From Bacteroidota bacterium (GTDB lineage Bacteria; Bacteroidota; Bacteroidia; Chitinophagales; JADJOU01), in NCBI GenBank assembly GCA_016713645.1, contig JADJOU010000042.1, positions 1-10,439 of the forward strand: 10,439 nucleotides of DNA, read 5' to 3'. Under the pieces are notes generated by a model. That model searched no databases and had not been told where the DNA came from. It was given only the letters and a program-made list of their open reading frames with translations. Below, piece after piece: positions 1 through 7,833 of the stretch (position 1 is its first letter; each line of letters starts with the position of its first letter). The position numbers and the translations under genes are program-made.

Positions 1-15
1 AGGAAAGGTTAAAAT

Positions 16-51
16 TAAAAAAGGCTATATCGATATCACATCAATATAGCC
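16..51 (-). terminator. Rho-independent terminator of the T9SS protein gene
   Basis: Inverted repeat GGCTATAT (23-30) against ATATAGCC (44-51). The stem extends inward by three more pairs after one mismatch (31/43) and leaves a five-base loop (35-39). Read on the minus strand, the hairpin is followed at once by TTTTTT and further T-rich sequence (22 down to about 8), the usual layout of an intrinsic terminator. It starts 23 bases after the stop codon of the large minus-strand gene. On the plus strand no T-run follows, so it works in one direction only. Confidence 0.72.
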
Positions 52-73
52 CCAGCATATGAAAAAAACTACA

Positions 74-2629
74 CTAATACACTATTTTAAATTGCTTATT
101 ATATCCATTTTTATCCGTTAATTTCAATAAATATATTTGATGCGCATAATCGCTTAGATCAATTTTATTGCTAAAGTTTTTTAAGAATATTTTACCGCTC
201 ATATCTGTTAATACAAAATCATACCGCTTGTTTGAATCAAAAAGAAGCAGATTACCTTCAAGATAAACATAAGGCTCTTGACGGTTCTTTCCAACTGCAT
301 TTAATGAAATTACATTTGATTTTGCTATCGTGCCATCGAAATCAACTTGATTTAAAAAGTAGTATTGTACTGCTTGGAGCGGCTCTGCATCAATGAAATT
401 GTACTGATGCCAATCATTTGAAAAACCCTCTGCTGTTAATTTTCCGATTGCTCTATAATCAAAGCCGTTGGTGCTTTTCATGATTTCAAAATAATGGCTA
501 TTCCTTTCAGAAACAGTTTCCCAAACAAGAGCGGCACTGTTATCCTCAAGTACACTTCCTGCAAAACGGGTGAGTTGCACAGGCAAAGCGGTTGAATTTT
601 CCGGCTCCACCTGCTGGGGCGAATTGAGAAAAACCAGGTAGTTATTCCCCACAAGCGCATAATAATTATCACTGACGAAACAAGAATCACCCGATAAAAC
701 AGCATTGCTCCAATCCACAGTTCCAGATGGCGTTTTGAGCAATCTATAATTGTTGGAAAAGATATTGTTTGTATCATTTGGATAGACATTGACATTCAAA
801 ACATTTGGGTAAGCTTGAATATTGTAATTGAAGGTCGAGCCGCTAAAATTCCATTTTCCCTCGCTGGTCATGTCCGTATACTTCAAGAAAGCTTGAGAAG
901 CCCCGCAGTTAAAACTAATTGTCCCCATCATATTGCAGGTGCCTGGATCCCCTGGAATAAACTCGCCAGTCGCTGTGCCCGTTCCCGACAAAATACTTAA
1001 ATTGACAGGATTATATCCCTCTCCATTGATTGAGTCACCAACAGGGAAGAAGTAATTTCCATTGGATGGAATGTTCCGTTTTAGCTTGCCCTGAATATAA
1101 TTGTTGTTGTTGTAATTTCCACTATCATTTGCAAGTTGATAGCCACTGATCGTATTTGTAATGCTCAATACATTTGAATTGGTCGCGACAATTCCATTAT
1201 TTAAAATAAGAGATTGAGCAGTTAAATTTGAATTTAAAACCAGTTTATTTTGAAATGCTTTATTGATGATGACAAGATTCAAAGAATCGCCCATTGCATT
1301 TGAAGAAGAATACCCTTGTTCACCCAACCCCATGAAATGAACCGATGAGCCACCTTCATCAATATTATCTAAAAGAGAATTATTCGTCCATTGACCTTTG
1401 AGGAAAAGGGCGCCCCCATTCGTTGAATTAGTGGAAAGATTAAGACGAGATCCATTTTTAAGCCATAAATTTCCGTGAATAAAGCAGGTATCCGTATTCG
1501 TGAGCAATTTAAAGGTCTTACCTGAATCGACCACTAAATCTTGGCAGTTGGCAATAGAACCATATTTATTTGCATTTGCGGCATTTGAAGAAATACTCAC
1601 TGAATATACGGAAGTATCTTTTACCCACACATTTGTAGTATAATCTGGCGTAGTCAAATTATCCCAATTATTGCAATTAAACCAATTGCTATCTTGCTGA
1701 CCAGCCCAAATAGTAGTATCTCGATAGATTCCATTCACCGTAAATACACTATTGCAAGGAGAAAGTGCGCTAATGTTATCGGTATTGTCACCAGCTGCAT
1801 TGGACCAATTAGCAGGATTGGAAAGACTTGCCAACAAACTAGCTTTTGTGCCAACTCGAGTGCCCGTATAATATTTGTAATAATTTCCTGAAGCCGTTGA
1901 ACCTTGCACTTTAAGGCATTCCAAAGAAGCTGGTATTCTGCTTAGTCTAGTAGTGCCTGTTGTTGAACTTAAATCATCAGAGAACAATTTCCAAGCAGCA
2001 CCAGTCATAAAACCAGCAACTACATTTCCATCCAAATTTGCATGTGTTCCAGCATAATCCCAAGTGCCTTGGACGATAAACATGCCATCTGGAGAAGAAG
2101 TGCTGATATTTGGACTGGATTTAGTAAGGCCACCATCATTTACGATGAGAAATTTGGAAGATGAATCTGCACCATTGATGCGCAAGGTATAAGCTAATCC
2201 TGTAGAAGGAACATCCATACAAATAATAGCTCCTCGAGGAATCGATGTAGTTCCATTCCAAGTAAACTCATGGGAATAGATATCATCATTATCATTGCCA
2301 TTGCAATACCATTTATTGGAGCGAATATTTGAAGCATTCTTCAAATCATAACAAGCATTTGCTAGGCTAAATTTAGTTTGAGGCAAAATATCAATCAGGT
2401 TTGTGAACACGATTTTATCTCCGATTGCTGTATTGTTATCAAATGCAATAACGAATAAATCGCCTGCTCTCAACGTTGTAGTATTAATAATTTTAAACGA
2501 GTCACTCCATGCATCAAAATCCAATGAATCATTTCGCTCTGCTTTCAAAAACAAGCCGCTTCCAATTGCGATATGTTTTACGGCATTAAAACTCGCCAAT
2601 CCATTCGCTGCTGTTGAAACATAAAGCAT
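74..2629 (-). CDS. Large secreted T9SS protein, C-terminal 851 codons (intact frame)
   Basis: C-terminal portion of a secreted, probably surface-attached protein. Residues 1-30 finish an Ig/invasin-like domain begun in the frame upstream. About 45-300 form a beta-rich domain opening with 'LRAGDLFVIAFDNN', a type common in Bacteroidota surface proteins. At 308-324 is 'WAGQQDSNWFNCNNWDN', the motif that introduces stretches of short beta repeats in such proteins. At 514-543 is a 'GKLKRNIPSNGNYFFPVGD' segment. From 682 'LPVQLTRFAG' begins the Bacteroidota domain that normally sits just before the sorting signal ('ALVWETVSERNSHYFEI', then 'YYFLNQVDFDG'). The last 50 or so residues ('YDFVLTDMSGKIFLK' ... 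'IYLLKLTDKNGYNKQFKIVY') fit a type A T9SS C-terminal domain, which is removed on export by PorU. The first ATG here is probably not a true start: the protein continues upstream in another frame. No catalytic motif is visible, so adhesion or a structural role is inference. Confidence 0.9.
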   Translation of the reverse strand: MLYVSTAANGLASFNAVKHIAIGSGLFLKAERNDSLDFDAWSDSFKIINTTTLRAGDLFVIAFDNNTAIGDKIVFTNLIDILPQTKFSLANACYDLKNASNIRSNKWYCNGNDNDDIYSHEFTWNGTTSIPRGAIICMDVPSTGLAYTLRINGADSSSKFLIVNDGGLTKSSPNISTSSPDGMFIVQGTWDYAGTHANLDGNVVAGFMTGAAWKLFSDDLSSTTGTTRLSRIPASLECLKVQGSTASGNYYKYYTGTRVGTKASLLASLSNPANWSNAAGDNTDNISALSPCNSVFTVNGIYRDTTIWAGQQDSNWFNCNNWDNLTTPDYTTNVWVKDTSVYSVSISSNAANANKYGSIANCQDLVVDSGKTFKLLTNTDTCFIHGNLWLKNGSRLNLSTNSTNGGALFLKGQWTNNSLLDNIDEGGSSVHFMGLGEQGYSSSNAMGDSLNLVIINKAFQNKLVLNSNLTAQSLILNNGIVATNSNVLSITNTISGYQLANDSGNYNNNNYIQGKLKRNIPSNGNYFFPVGDSINGEGYNPVNLSILSGTGTATGEFIPGDPGTCNMMGTISFNCGASQAFLKYTDMTSEGKWNFSGSTFNYNIQAYPNVLNVNVYPNDTNNIFSNNYRLLKTPSGTVDWSNAVLSGDSCFVSDNYYALVGNNYLVFLNSPQQVEPENSTALPVQLTRFAGSVLEDNSAALVWETVSERNSHYFEIMKSTNGFDYRAIGKLTAEGFSNDWHQYNFIDAEPLQAVQYYFLNQVDFDGTIAKSNVISLNAVGKNRQEPYVYLEGNLLLFDSNKRYDFVLTDMSGKIFLKNFSNKIDLSDYAHQIYLLKLTDKNGYNKQFKIVY

Positions 2630-3656
2630 TCACTTTCATCGTACCAGTTGAACTTAGTTTGATATTGGTATTAAAATCGCGATCTCTATTATTGTTTGCA
2701 TCTACAGCTTCCACTGTAATGGCAGGATTCATTATATTGTTCTTCCCAGTTGTTGTGGGCATTTGAACAAATTTCAGTTTTGTCGCTATGATATCAATTT
2801 TATTCGAATCATTGGCAGAGACGATTGCTGTTAGTCCAGGAGATTTTTGAGAAGAGCCAGGTGCTAAGAGCATATTTGCAGCCGAAAGAGAAAATCCAAA
2901 ATCATCGCGATCGAGATTTCCCCCAGTATTGTTCAAAGAAGGCTGCAAACTCAATCTCATGGTGAGATTGGCGAATGAATCATCGTGCACATAAAGCAAT
3001 GGAGAACCGGTAAAAACAATTTGATTTGCACTCAAGACACCTGTTGCAATGCGCGTACTATCATAAAATAGGGCAACTGATTGTATTGCATCAGACCAAT
3101 CATTGACAGCATTTCCCAATGATTGAGCAAGCGTCAGCGAAGAAATAATAGTCGGGAAAGTATCTGAGTCTAGTGTATCCGATCCACCATCTCGAATAGA
3201 AAAACTCCATACTTTTACACCTTGATTCATTGCCAAAGGAGTGATTGAATTTTCCAAAGAGGAGATGACAGAAGCCTCCGAGGCGTCTACTTGAATGAAA
3301 TCAGATTCAGATGAACTCGGCAGATTGGTCATGAAGCTATCGATGGAAGGAGTGGTCAAATAGCGTCTTTGATTGCCAGAACAATTCGCTTCGAATATCT
3401 TTAGATAATATTTCTTATTCGATGTAAGGCCAAGTAAAGTCGCTGAATTGCCATTGCTATTGTATACAATTTGAGCACCGCTGCCACTGTAATTATTATT
3501 TGCACTTGGATCTGTGGTATCAATCGGGTCATTGAAAAGTAAACTATCGCTTAAAATCAAAAGGCGCGCGTTTCCGCCAGTGCCACTTAAAAAATTAACC
3601 ACAGCACTAGTAATTCCAGGCGATACAAGACTAATTGATGCCTGACTAGTTGGCAC
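2586..3656 (-). CDS. Large secreted T9SS protein, middle part (356 codons)
   Basis: Middle of the same protein as the 851-codon frame, with which it overlaps by 44 bases in a different frame. The nominal GTG start is an internal valine: the frame stays open upstream and reads 'AAIYEFNGSGICYKSPALL' just before it. Residues about 1-110 look like a fibronectin-III-like module ('NKKYYLKIFEANCSGNQRR'). Residues about 120-285 form a domain with 'VKVWSFSIRDGGSDTLDSD', where an 'F.IRDGG..D.D' phrase is recurrent in Bacteroidota cell-surface proteins. From about 290 'ATKLKFVQMPTTTG' begins an Ig/invasin-like domain ('NPAITVEAVDANNN') that is interrupted after 'KLSSTGTMKV' and resumes as 'STAANGLASFNAV' in the next frame. 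A missing or extra base near 2,620-2,640 therefore separates the two halves. No enzyme motif is seen. Confidence 0.82.
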   Translation of the reverse strand: MPTSQASISLVSPGITSAVVNFLSGTGGNARLLILSDSLLFNDPIDTTDPSANNNYSGSGAQIVYNSNGNSATLLGLTSNKKYYLKIFEANCSGNQRRYLTTPSIDSFMTNLPSSSESDFIQVDASEASVISSLENSITPLAMNQGVKVWSFSIRDGGSDTLDSDTFPTIISSLTLAQSLGNAVNDWSDAIQSVALFYDSTRIATGVLSANQIVFTGSPLLYVHDDSFANLTMRLSLQPSLNNTGGNLDRDDFGFSLSAANMLLAPGSSQKSPGLTAIVSANDSNKIDIIATKLKFVQMPTTTGKNNIMNPAITVEAVDANNNRDRDFNTNIKLSSTGTMKVNALCFNSSEWIGEF

Positions 3657-4693
3657 TTCACAGCGGGTCGTGAAATTGCCTAATAAGGCAGGACTTTTAT
3701 AACAAATTCCCGATCCATTAAATTCATATATCGCTGCCGTGATAAGTGGTATTTGGATTCAAATTGGAAATAGAAAAGAATCGCCAACACCCCGATATAC
3801 GGCATAATTTCCAGTTCCCAATTGACTGCTGAGCCGAATGTGCTATTGGCAGAATAAGTTGAACCAGATGTAGGATCCGCATTGACTGCACTTCCAGATT
3901 TAAGCAAGACCAATACACTATCGCCGGTCCCTCTTGTAAAAATTTAATTTGCACTTGTCGTTGCAATATTCGATGCTAAAATGCGGTAGCTTGATCCCTC
4001 GGCTGGGCGCAAGATGCCTGGCAATAAATGTAATATCATCTATAGGAAGTTCCCTCGTTCCACTCGTTCTCAGTGAATCCATTTTGAAATAATAGGTTCT
4101 ATTGGTATTCAAACCTGTCAAGGAAGTGAGATTAAATGTATCGATATCGCCCAAAACGTCATTGTCGCCTTTATTAGCTGCTGGGAGTTGATGGAGCGTA
4201 GAAGCCACTGATGCAGGAATTCCAATCGTTGAAGAGGTAAGAATCTCGATACATCAATTCTCTGCCTAGAGCGGCGCCGGAAGCACCAGCATTAATCACC
4301 TTGACCAAATAGAAATGTTGAGTGTAGATGAAGCGCCATTTTAGTGCCAAACAAATTTGATTGACGCCATTGGTGGCATTGGAAGACCCTTGGACATAGA
4401 TCGATGCATTTGTTGTGGATGTTGCATTATATCCATTAAATGGACCCTGTAGATGTTGATGCTGTGGCGGCGGCAATCGTAGCATTTCAATCAGGATTGG
4501 CTGCTTCCGAAGTGCTTGAGTGCTGATTGACTCATCACATGTGCCATTTCCAACCCTGTATACCCGCTGGATGAAGTAAAAGTTGTTGTTCCAAAATTGG
4601 TAAAATAGGAGATTCTTTGTGCTGGGGCAGCAGGTTTGACCAATGAGATTAAGCAAAATAAATCATAAAGTGGTCTTGTGTAAAATATTTCAT
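3657..4693 (-). pseudogene. Large secreted T9SS protein, N-terminal part with many frameshifts
   Basis: N-terminal third of the same gene. The ATG at 4693 is chosen because the sequence after it, allowing one frameshift, encodes a basic start, a hydrophobic stretch ('LYDLFCLISLV') and an Ala-Gln cleavage-like site ('AAPAQ'), and because a -7 promoter box lies 20-27 bases upstream. Pieces then follow in alternating frames: 'ISYFTNFGTTTFTSSSGYTG', 'GYNATSTTNASIYVQGSSN', 'FYLVKVINAGASGAALG', 'NTNRTYYFKMDSLRTSGTRE' (about 4065-4130), 'VLVLLKSGSAVNADPTSG' and 'ISNLNPNTTYH' (about 3750-3780). The last two belong to a fibronectin-III-like module that continues into the middle frame. At least six frame changes are needed. 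The lettering stays coherent for a secreted beta-rich protein, so sequence error is more likely than real decay. Confidence 0.72.
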
Positions 4694-4712
4694 CGTATAA
4701 TAATTTATGGCA

Positions 4713-4720
4713 CAAAAGTA
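4713..4720 (-). promoter_or_regulatory. -7 box of the T9SS protein gene
   Basis: On the minus strand the bases read TACTTTTG, an exact match to the Bacteroidota -7 consensus TAnnTTTG used by the primary sigma factor of this phylum. It lies 20 bases before the proposed ATG at 4693, giving a short leader. A TTG occurs 14 bases further upstream, closer than the usual spacing, so the -33 element is not clear. Confidence 0.5.
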
Positions 4721-4777
4721 TTTATCGGGAGAATCAATCTAATTACAGAAACATTATAAATACATGAACAAATCCTC

Positions 4778-4808
4778 TTGATAATGTAATAAATAGGTTT
4801 ACGTTTTG
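4778..4808 (+). promoter_or_regulatory. Possible promoter of the 4988 gene
   Basis: TTG at 4778-4780 is followed by 19 bases and then TACGTTTTG (4800-4808). This resembles the Bacteroidota layout TTG-N19-TAnnTTTG with one extra T in the -7 box. It would leave a leader of about 175 bases before the ATG at 4988. Given the number of indels nearby, the extra T may itself be an error. The rest of 4694-4987 shows no gene or other clear structure. Confidence 0.3.
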
Positions 4809-4987
4809 TGCAAGTTGTAATAGACTTAAGGAAAATTTGAAGAAGAATGAAAGACACCAATATGAATCCTCTATCTGCGTGCTTTTCAATTAATAACTAT
4901 ACTTGTTATATAAATAAAAAATCATGTTAGAATCTTTAAACTCAATTCTTTTGATATGTCGTTAAGAATTTTCAAACTTAAAATTGT

Positions 4988-5573
4988 ATGAAAAAAATCA
5001 TTTTTTTTATTTCTTTGATATTTCTCAATGCATTAGATGCACAAAACTTAGTTGATATTGAAATCATCACTAAGAATAATGACACAATCAATTCAAAATT
5101 AAAAGTCAAAACAACTTGGCTGCGGCCAGATGAAATTGATATTGGCGGTATAATAGACGGTTTGATTTATAAAAATAGTCAAGGAAAAAAAATGAAAATC
5201 TCTACCAATTATATCAAGCGCCTAAGAATTACCGATTTACAGAATAATGAGAGAATATTCTACAACGATGGGACTAAGACATTAAATGAATTGATGTACC
5301 AGGGCAAAATAAGGTGGTATCGAACATTCTCCACAAGCACTTATGATGGTCATTTAATAATATATGATTGTTTTGAAAATGAACATTATAGAAAGAGGGC
5401 TTTGAAGGAGTTTTATTTGGGCATAAAGGCAAAACTCAAAGAAAATAACTAGAAGATCAAGACCTGATTTAGAAGATTTATTGATCGAATGAAAATGGAA
5501 CACGATATTATCATATTCATTTTAGAAAAAATACGACGAGGAAGTTCCTGTCGATATTGAAGATACAGAATAA
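4988..5573 (+). CDS. Secreted protein of unknown function, frameshifted near its C-terminus
   Basis: The open part (4988-5452, 154 codons) starts with a signal peptide: MKK, the hydrophobic stretch 'IIFFISLIFLNALDAQ' and a likely cut after Ala-Gln. The mature part is short-beta-strand-like and charged: 'VDIEIITKNNDTINSKLKVK', then 'NYIKRLRITDLQNNERIF', 'TLNELMYQGKIRWYRTFST' and 'TYDGHLIIYDCFENEHYRKR'. This layout resembles small exported Bacteroidota proteins with no assigned function; I cannot name a family. The stop at 5452 is probably false. Reading on with frame changes near 5442-5453, 5495 and 5527 gives 'TRRSRPDLEDLLIE', 'NGTRYYHIHF' and 'YDEEVPVDIEDTE', ending at TAA 5571-5573, so the full protein would be about 195 residues. 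The next gene is convergent. ATG 4988 is the only start that keeps the signal peptide. Location is probably periplasm or outer surface. Confidence 0.72.
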
Positions 5574-5636
5574 AACTAGCGCAATTCATGTATTACTTGA
5601 ACTAGCAAAAGGAGACTTAATGATTTTTTGTTTCGT

Positions 5637-6455
5637 TTACATCCTCTTATCAACTCCACCACCAAACCTGTCATCTCGGGCTCTGCTTCTGAAGCCTTTT
5701 GAAGGACAATGTCGTGACTGACTTCTTGCATTTATTGGTGGATAACCACAATCAGCTAGCTGGATATTCAACAACCTCCATGCCTGTGTCAAGCGACAAT
5801 CACTTCGGCACCGCGCTCATGCCCACGGCATCACCTCCGATTAAGTGAAAAAAACTTATACTCTGCCGGTGTCTCAAAAGTAGGCTAGCGAACCAACTTG
5901 CAGAACTCCTTTCTCGCATCACGAATATTCATGCGCGCAATCTCAATCCATCTCAATCCATTGAGCATTATAAGTATACACATCATCAGGAAATCTCGGA
6001 CCCAGTTCATCACGCAGTTCTTTCCGCACTTTTGTGGACTTCTCGGGTTTGAAGATTGATGTGGTCGCTGATGATGACCAAATCGCTTCCTGATTGGGAT
6101 TCAATCCACCTTGCGGAGACATTGGAAGCTGATAAGGTTTTTCACGCCTAAGAATTTTCGTCAAGCGAATGGGATGGTCACCTGCGCCATAGTAAGCCCT
6201 CGTAATAATGAAAGCGTTCCACTCACACAGACAATATTCTTACCCCTGGTTTTCCCAAAAATCAATTACTCTGCCCTTTCACGGTAGATTGAGGAAAGTG
6301 AGGAATACGCTGTTTCGATTTGATGCACAATTTCTTTTCATGTGTCAATTGAGATAGACACAGAACCGAGCACGATCTATTTAGGATAAATTTTGTCTCT
6401 TCACTTATAAACTGGCTAAGCTATCATTTAATAAGTCAGTATATTCCTTGGTCAA
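5637..6455 (-). pseudogene. punA: Purine nucleoside phosphorylase (inosine/guanosine family), frameshifted
   Basis: Cytoplasmic purine salvage enzyme that splits inosine, guanosine and their deoxy forms with phosphate into base plus (deoxy)ribose 1-phosphate. The family motifs appear in correct order but in changing frames: 'IVLGS' (from 6376, phosphate-loop region), 'LIFGKTRGKNIVCVSG' (about 6220-6270), 'TMAQVT', 'GLNPNQE', 'DLVIISDHINL' (6052-6084), 'ELGPRFPDD' (5982-6008), 'YNAQWIE', 'TFETPAEYKFF' (5849-5881), 'GDAVGMSAVPE' (about 5800-5836, one frame change) and a C-terminal 'SEAEPEMTGLVVELI'. The FE of 'FETPAE' corresponds to the base-binding Phe200/Glu201 of human PNP, and the Met of 'VGMS' to Met219. 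The span of about 273 codons fits the usual length. About ten residues before 'TFETPAEY' (normally a GVYxGVxGP-like stretch) are shortened, and a 10-base tandem duplication at 5941-5960 breaks the frame. Start and stop are approximate: TAA at 5637-5639, or the in-frame TAG at 5576. Confidence 0.85.
5941..5960. repeat. 10-base tandem duplication inside the PNP gene
   Basis: TCTCAATCCA occurs twice in direct tandem. On the minus strand it encodes 'WIE', followed by a stop. Removing one copy restores 'QWIEIARMNIRDARKEF', the expected PNP sequence. It is either a replication-slippage mutation or an assembly or sequencing artefact. Confidence 0.7.
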
Positions 6456-6474
6456 TTATTTTTATAGAGAGATA

Positions 6475-7143
6475 CTAGAAGCGCAAACATTTACTTGTCT
6501 TTTTGATATCATCGCTCATCTCGTTCATATTTTAATTCTTTAGAACATCTCCAAATCCTGGCGTCATCAGTAAGATTGGTATTGATAATTTTAGAAATTC
6601 CGCGGAGATAAAAGGTATATCCATTGTCGGGACCAGTTTAATCTCCTTCAAAATCGAAAGGATGGCCTTGTCACTTTATTTTGCATCGCCAAACATATAC
6701 CTCGATTAGTAAAGACAATTTTCATAGCAGGCTCGCTGTTTTACAAAATCATAATTCTGATGGCTGATTCCAATTTTCCTATAAAAGACAAATATTTGCA
6801 CACGAGCGACAGAGACTTGAATAGCTGTTTTATTCACAACAATAGCCTTATTGATATCGCTCTCTACTCTACTAACGTTACCCCAATCGGCGATGAATAC
6901 ACTTACGATTGAGCACCTCATAATTTGCACTGTCGAATTTTGTTGCGCGATTTAGTAATAATCCATAGCCGGTTTATAAAGATCAAGCAGTTAAATCATC
7001 TCTCCTGCTCAAGAGCGATTCAATATTATTCGGATTGGTCTCTAAGCTCTCTTGAATTGATTTGTGCCTTTTTACTTAAATTTTTTTATCAAAACCTTCT
7101 TCACCATATACAACTGAAAATCAGATTTCTGAGCAGTGAACAT
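6475..7143 (-). pseudogene. Tetratricopeptide-repeat (TPR) protein, frameshifted
   Basis: No long open frame, but TPR-like phrases follow one another on the minus strand across frames: 'ESLETNPNNIESLLSR' (about 7005-7055), 'NRATKFDSANYEVLNR' (about 6905-6955), 'SDINKAIVVNKTAIQ' (in the 74-codon frame 6706-6930), 'NYDFVKQ', 'VFTNRGICLAMQNKV' (about 6670-6716), 'ILKEIKLVP' and 'NGYTFYLRGISK' (6591-6626), then 'NTNLTDDA'. The 'N..NIE.L..RG', 'AI..YD' and 'YLRGISK......DA' patterns are the classic helix A/B signatures of TPRs, here about five repeats, with the last of the type seen in many Bacteroidota TPR proteins. A C-terminus '...DDIKKTSKCLRF' ends at TAG 6475-6477. TPRs are helical scaffolds for protein-protein contact; no partner can be inferred. 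The N-terminal limit is uncertain (ATG at 7143 is one option; the true start may lie elsewhere between 7070 and 7150). Confidence 0.6.
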
Positions 7144-7833
7144 GTCTACAGGTTCTTGAAATTTTGCTTTCTTTGTTTTTACTCACTTTCACTTCATAGG
7201 TTGAACGAGGCTGTTCATCACTGTTGTCATCATATTGGGTTTATTGCTTGCTATTCTCTGATTCAAATTTTTCCTTGGAAATAATATGATTTTTTGAGTT
7301 GAAATAAGTCGGATTCATGTTTCTTCAATTTGATGTGTCCAGCGTCGACAGTGCGCAATTCAATCGATTCAATTTTATTTCGCTCGCGGAAAATATCTTT
7401 AAGTTGTATTGGGTGCTTGGGTTCTTATTCCTTCTTATAGGTCATTGTGTTTCATCAGTGGAATCTTAATCACTTTGCCACTTTAGGACATATCCTTCCT
7501 TTCTGGAATATTGTTGATCTTCAAAATATCAGAGAGGCAATCAGAAGGTCTGCCTATTGAATAATAGTTCTCACCACCTTTGGAGTGTGGTATTGGATTT
7601 CTGTCCCTATTCTTGATTTGACATCGTAATAAGACTGCGAATTGTGATTTTACCATTTCAATTTTTCAACGGCGTAGCAATTTCTTTAAAATCATTGATA
7701 TCGGCGATTAATCGGACGTAGTGCCATATACCAGAAATTGGATAGATGATCTCTCATACTTCGAACGGTATGAGAAAGTGTTTGAAGTAGCTTAATGAGC
7801 AAGCAATGATCACAAAGAAAAATTAGATCTCAT
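7144..7833 (-). pseudogene. LysM-domain protein, frameshifted
   Basis: Proposed exported protein with a peptidoglycan-binding LysM domain. The ATG at 7831-7833 overlaps the DciA stop as TGATG. After it, across two frames, come 'MRSNFSL' and 'LIIACSLSYF', resembling a signal peptide or lipoprotein leader. The LysM-like part spans about 7459-7590: 'KGGENYYSIG' (7552-7581), then 'LSDILKINNIPERKDM' and 'GKVIKIPL' (from about 7479 downward). This matches the LysM pattern G-x-x-x-Y-x-I with 'L..IN.I' and 'G..I.IP' at about the right spacing (near 45 residues). Upstream, 'YYDVKSRIGTEIQYHT' leads into it. Downstream are 'IFRERNKIESIELRTVDAG', 'HIKLKKHESDLFQLKK' and 'TYEVKVSKNKESK', which I do not recognise. 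The C-terminal limit and the boundary with the TPR gene are unclear; one possible stop is TAA at 7072-7074. The LysM call is moderately sure, the rest of the protein unknown. Confidence 0.55.

Noticed and set aside
815..1891. Short plus-strand frames within the 851-codon gene
   Set aside because: Shadows of an intact, well-supported minus-strand coding region.
5574..5636. Possible bidirectional terminator between the convergent genes (CTAG...CTAG with inner TTCA/TGAA, T-rich on the minus side)
   Set aside because: The stem is short and needs a five-base bulge; too weak to call, especially in error-prone sequence.
6925..7284. 119-codon plus-strand frame, rich in Leu, His, Phe and Cys
   Set aside because: It lies antisense to the TPR and LysM genes, which show recognisable motifs on the other strand. 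Its composition is typical of a shadow frame and it has no motif or ribosome site.
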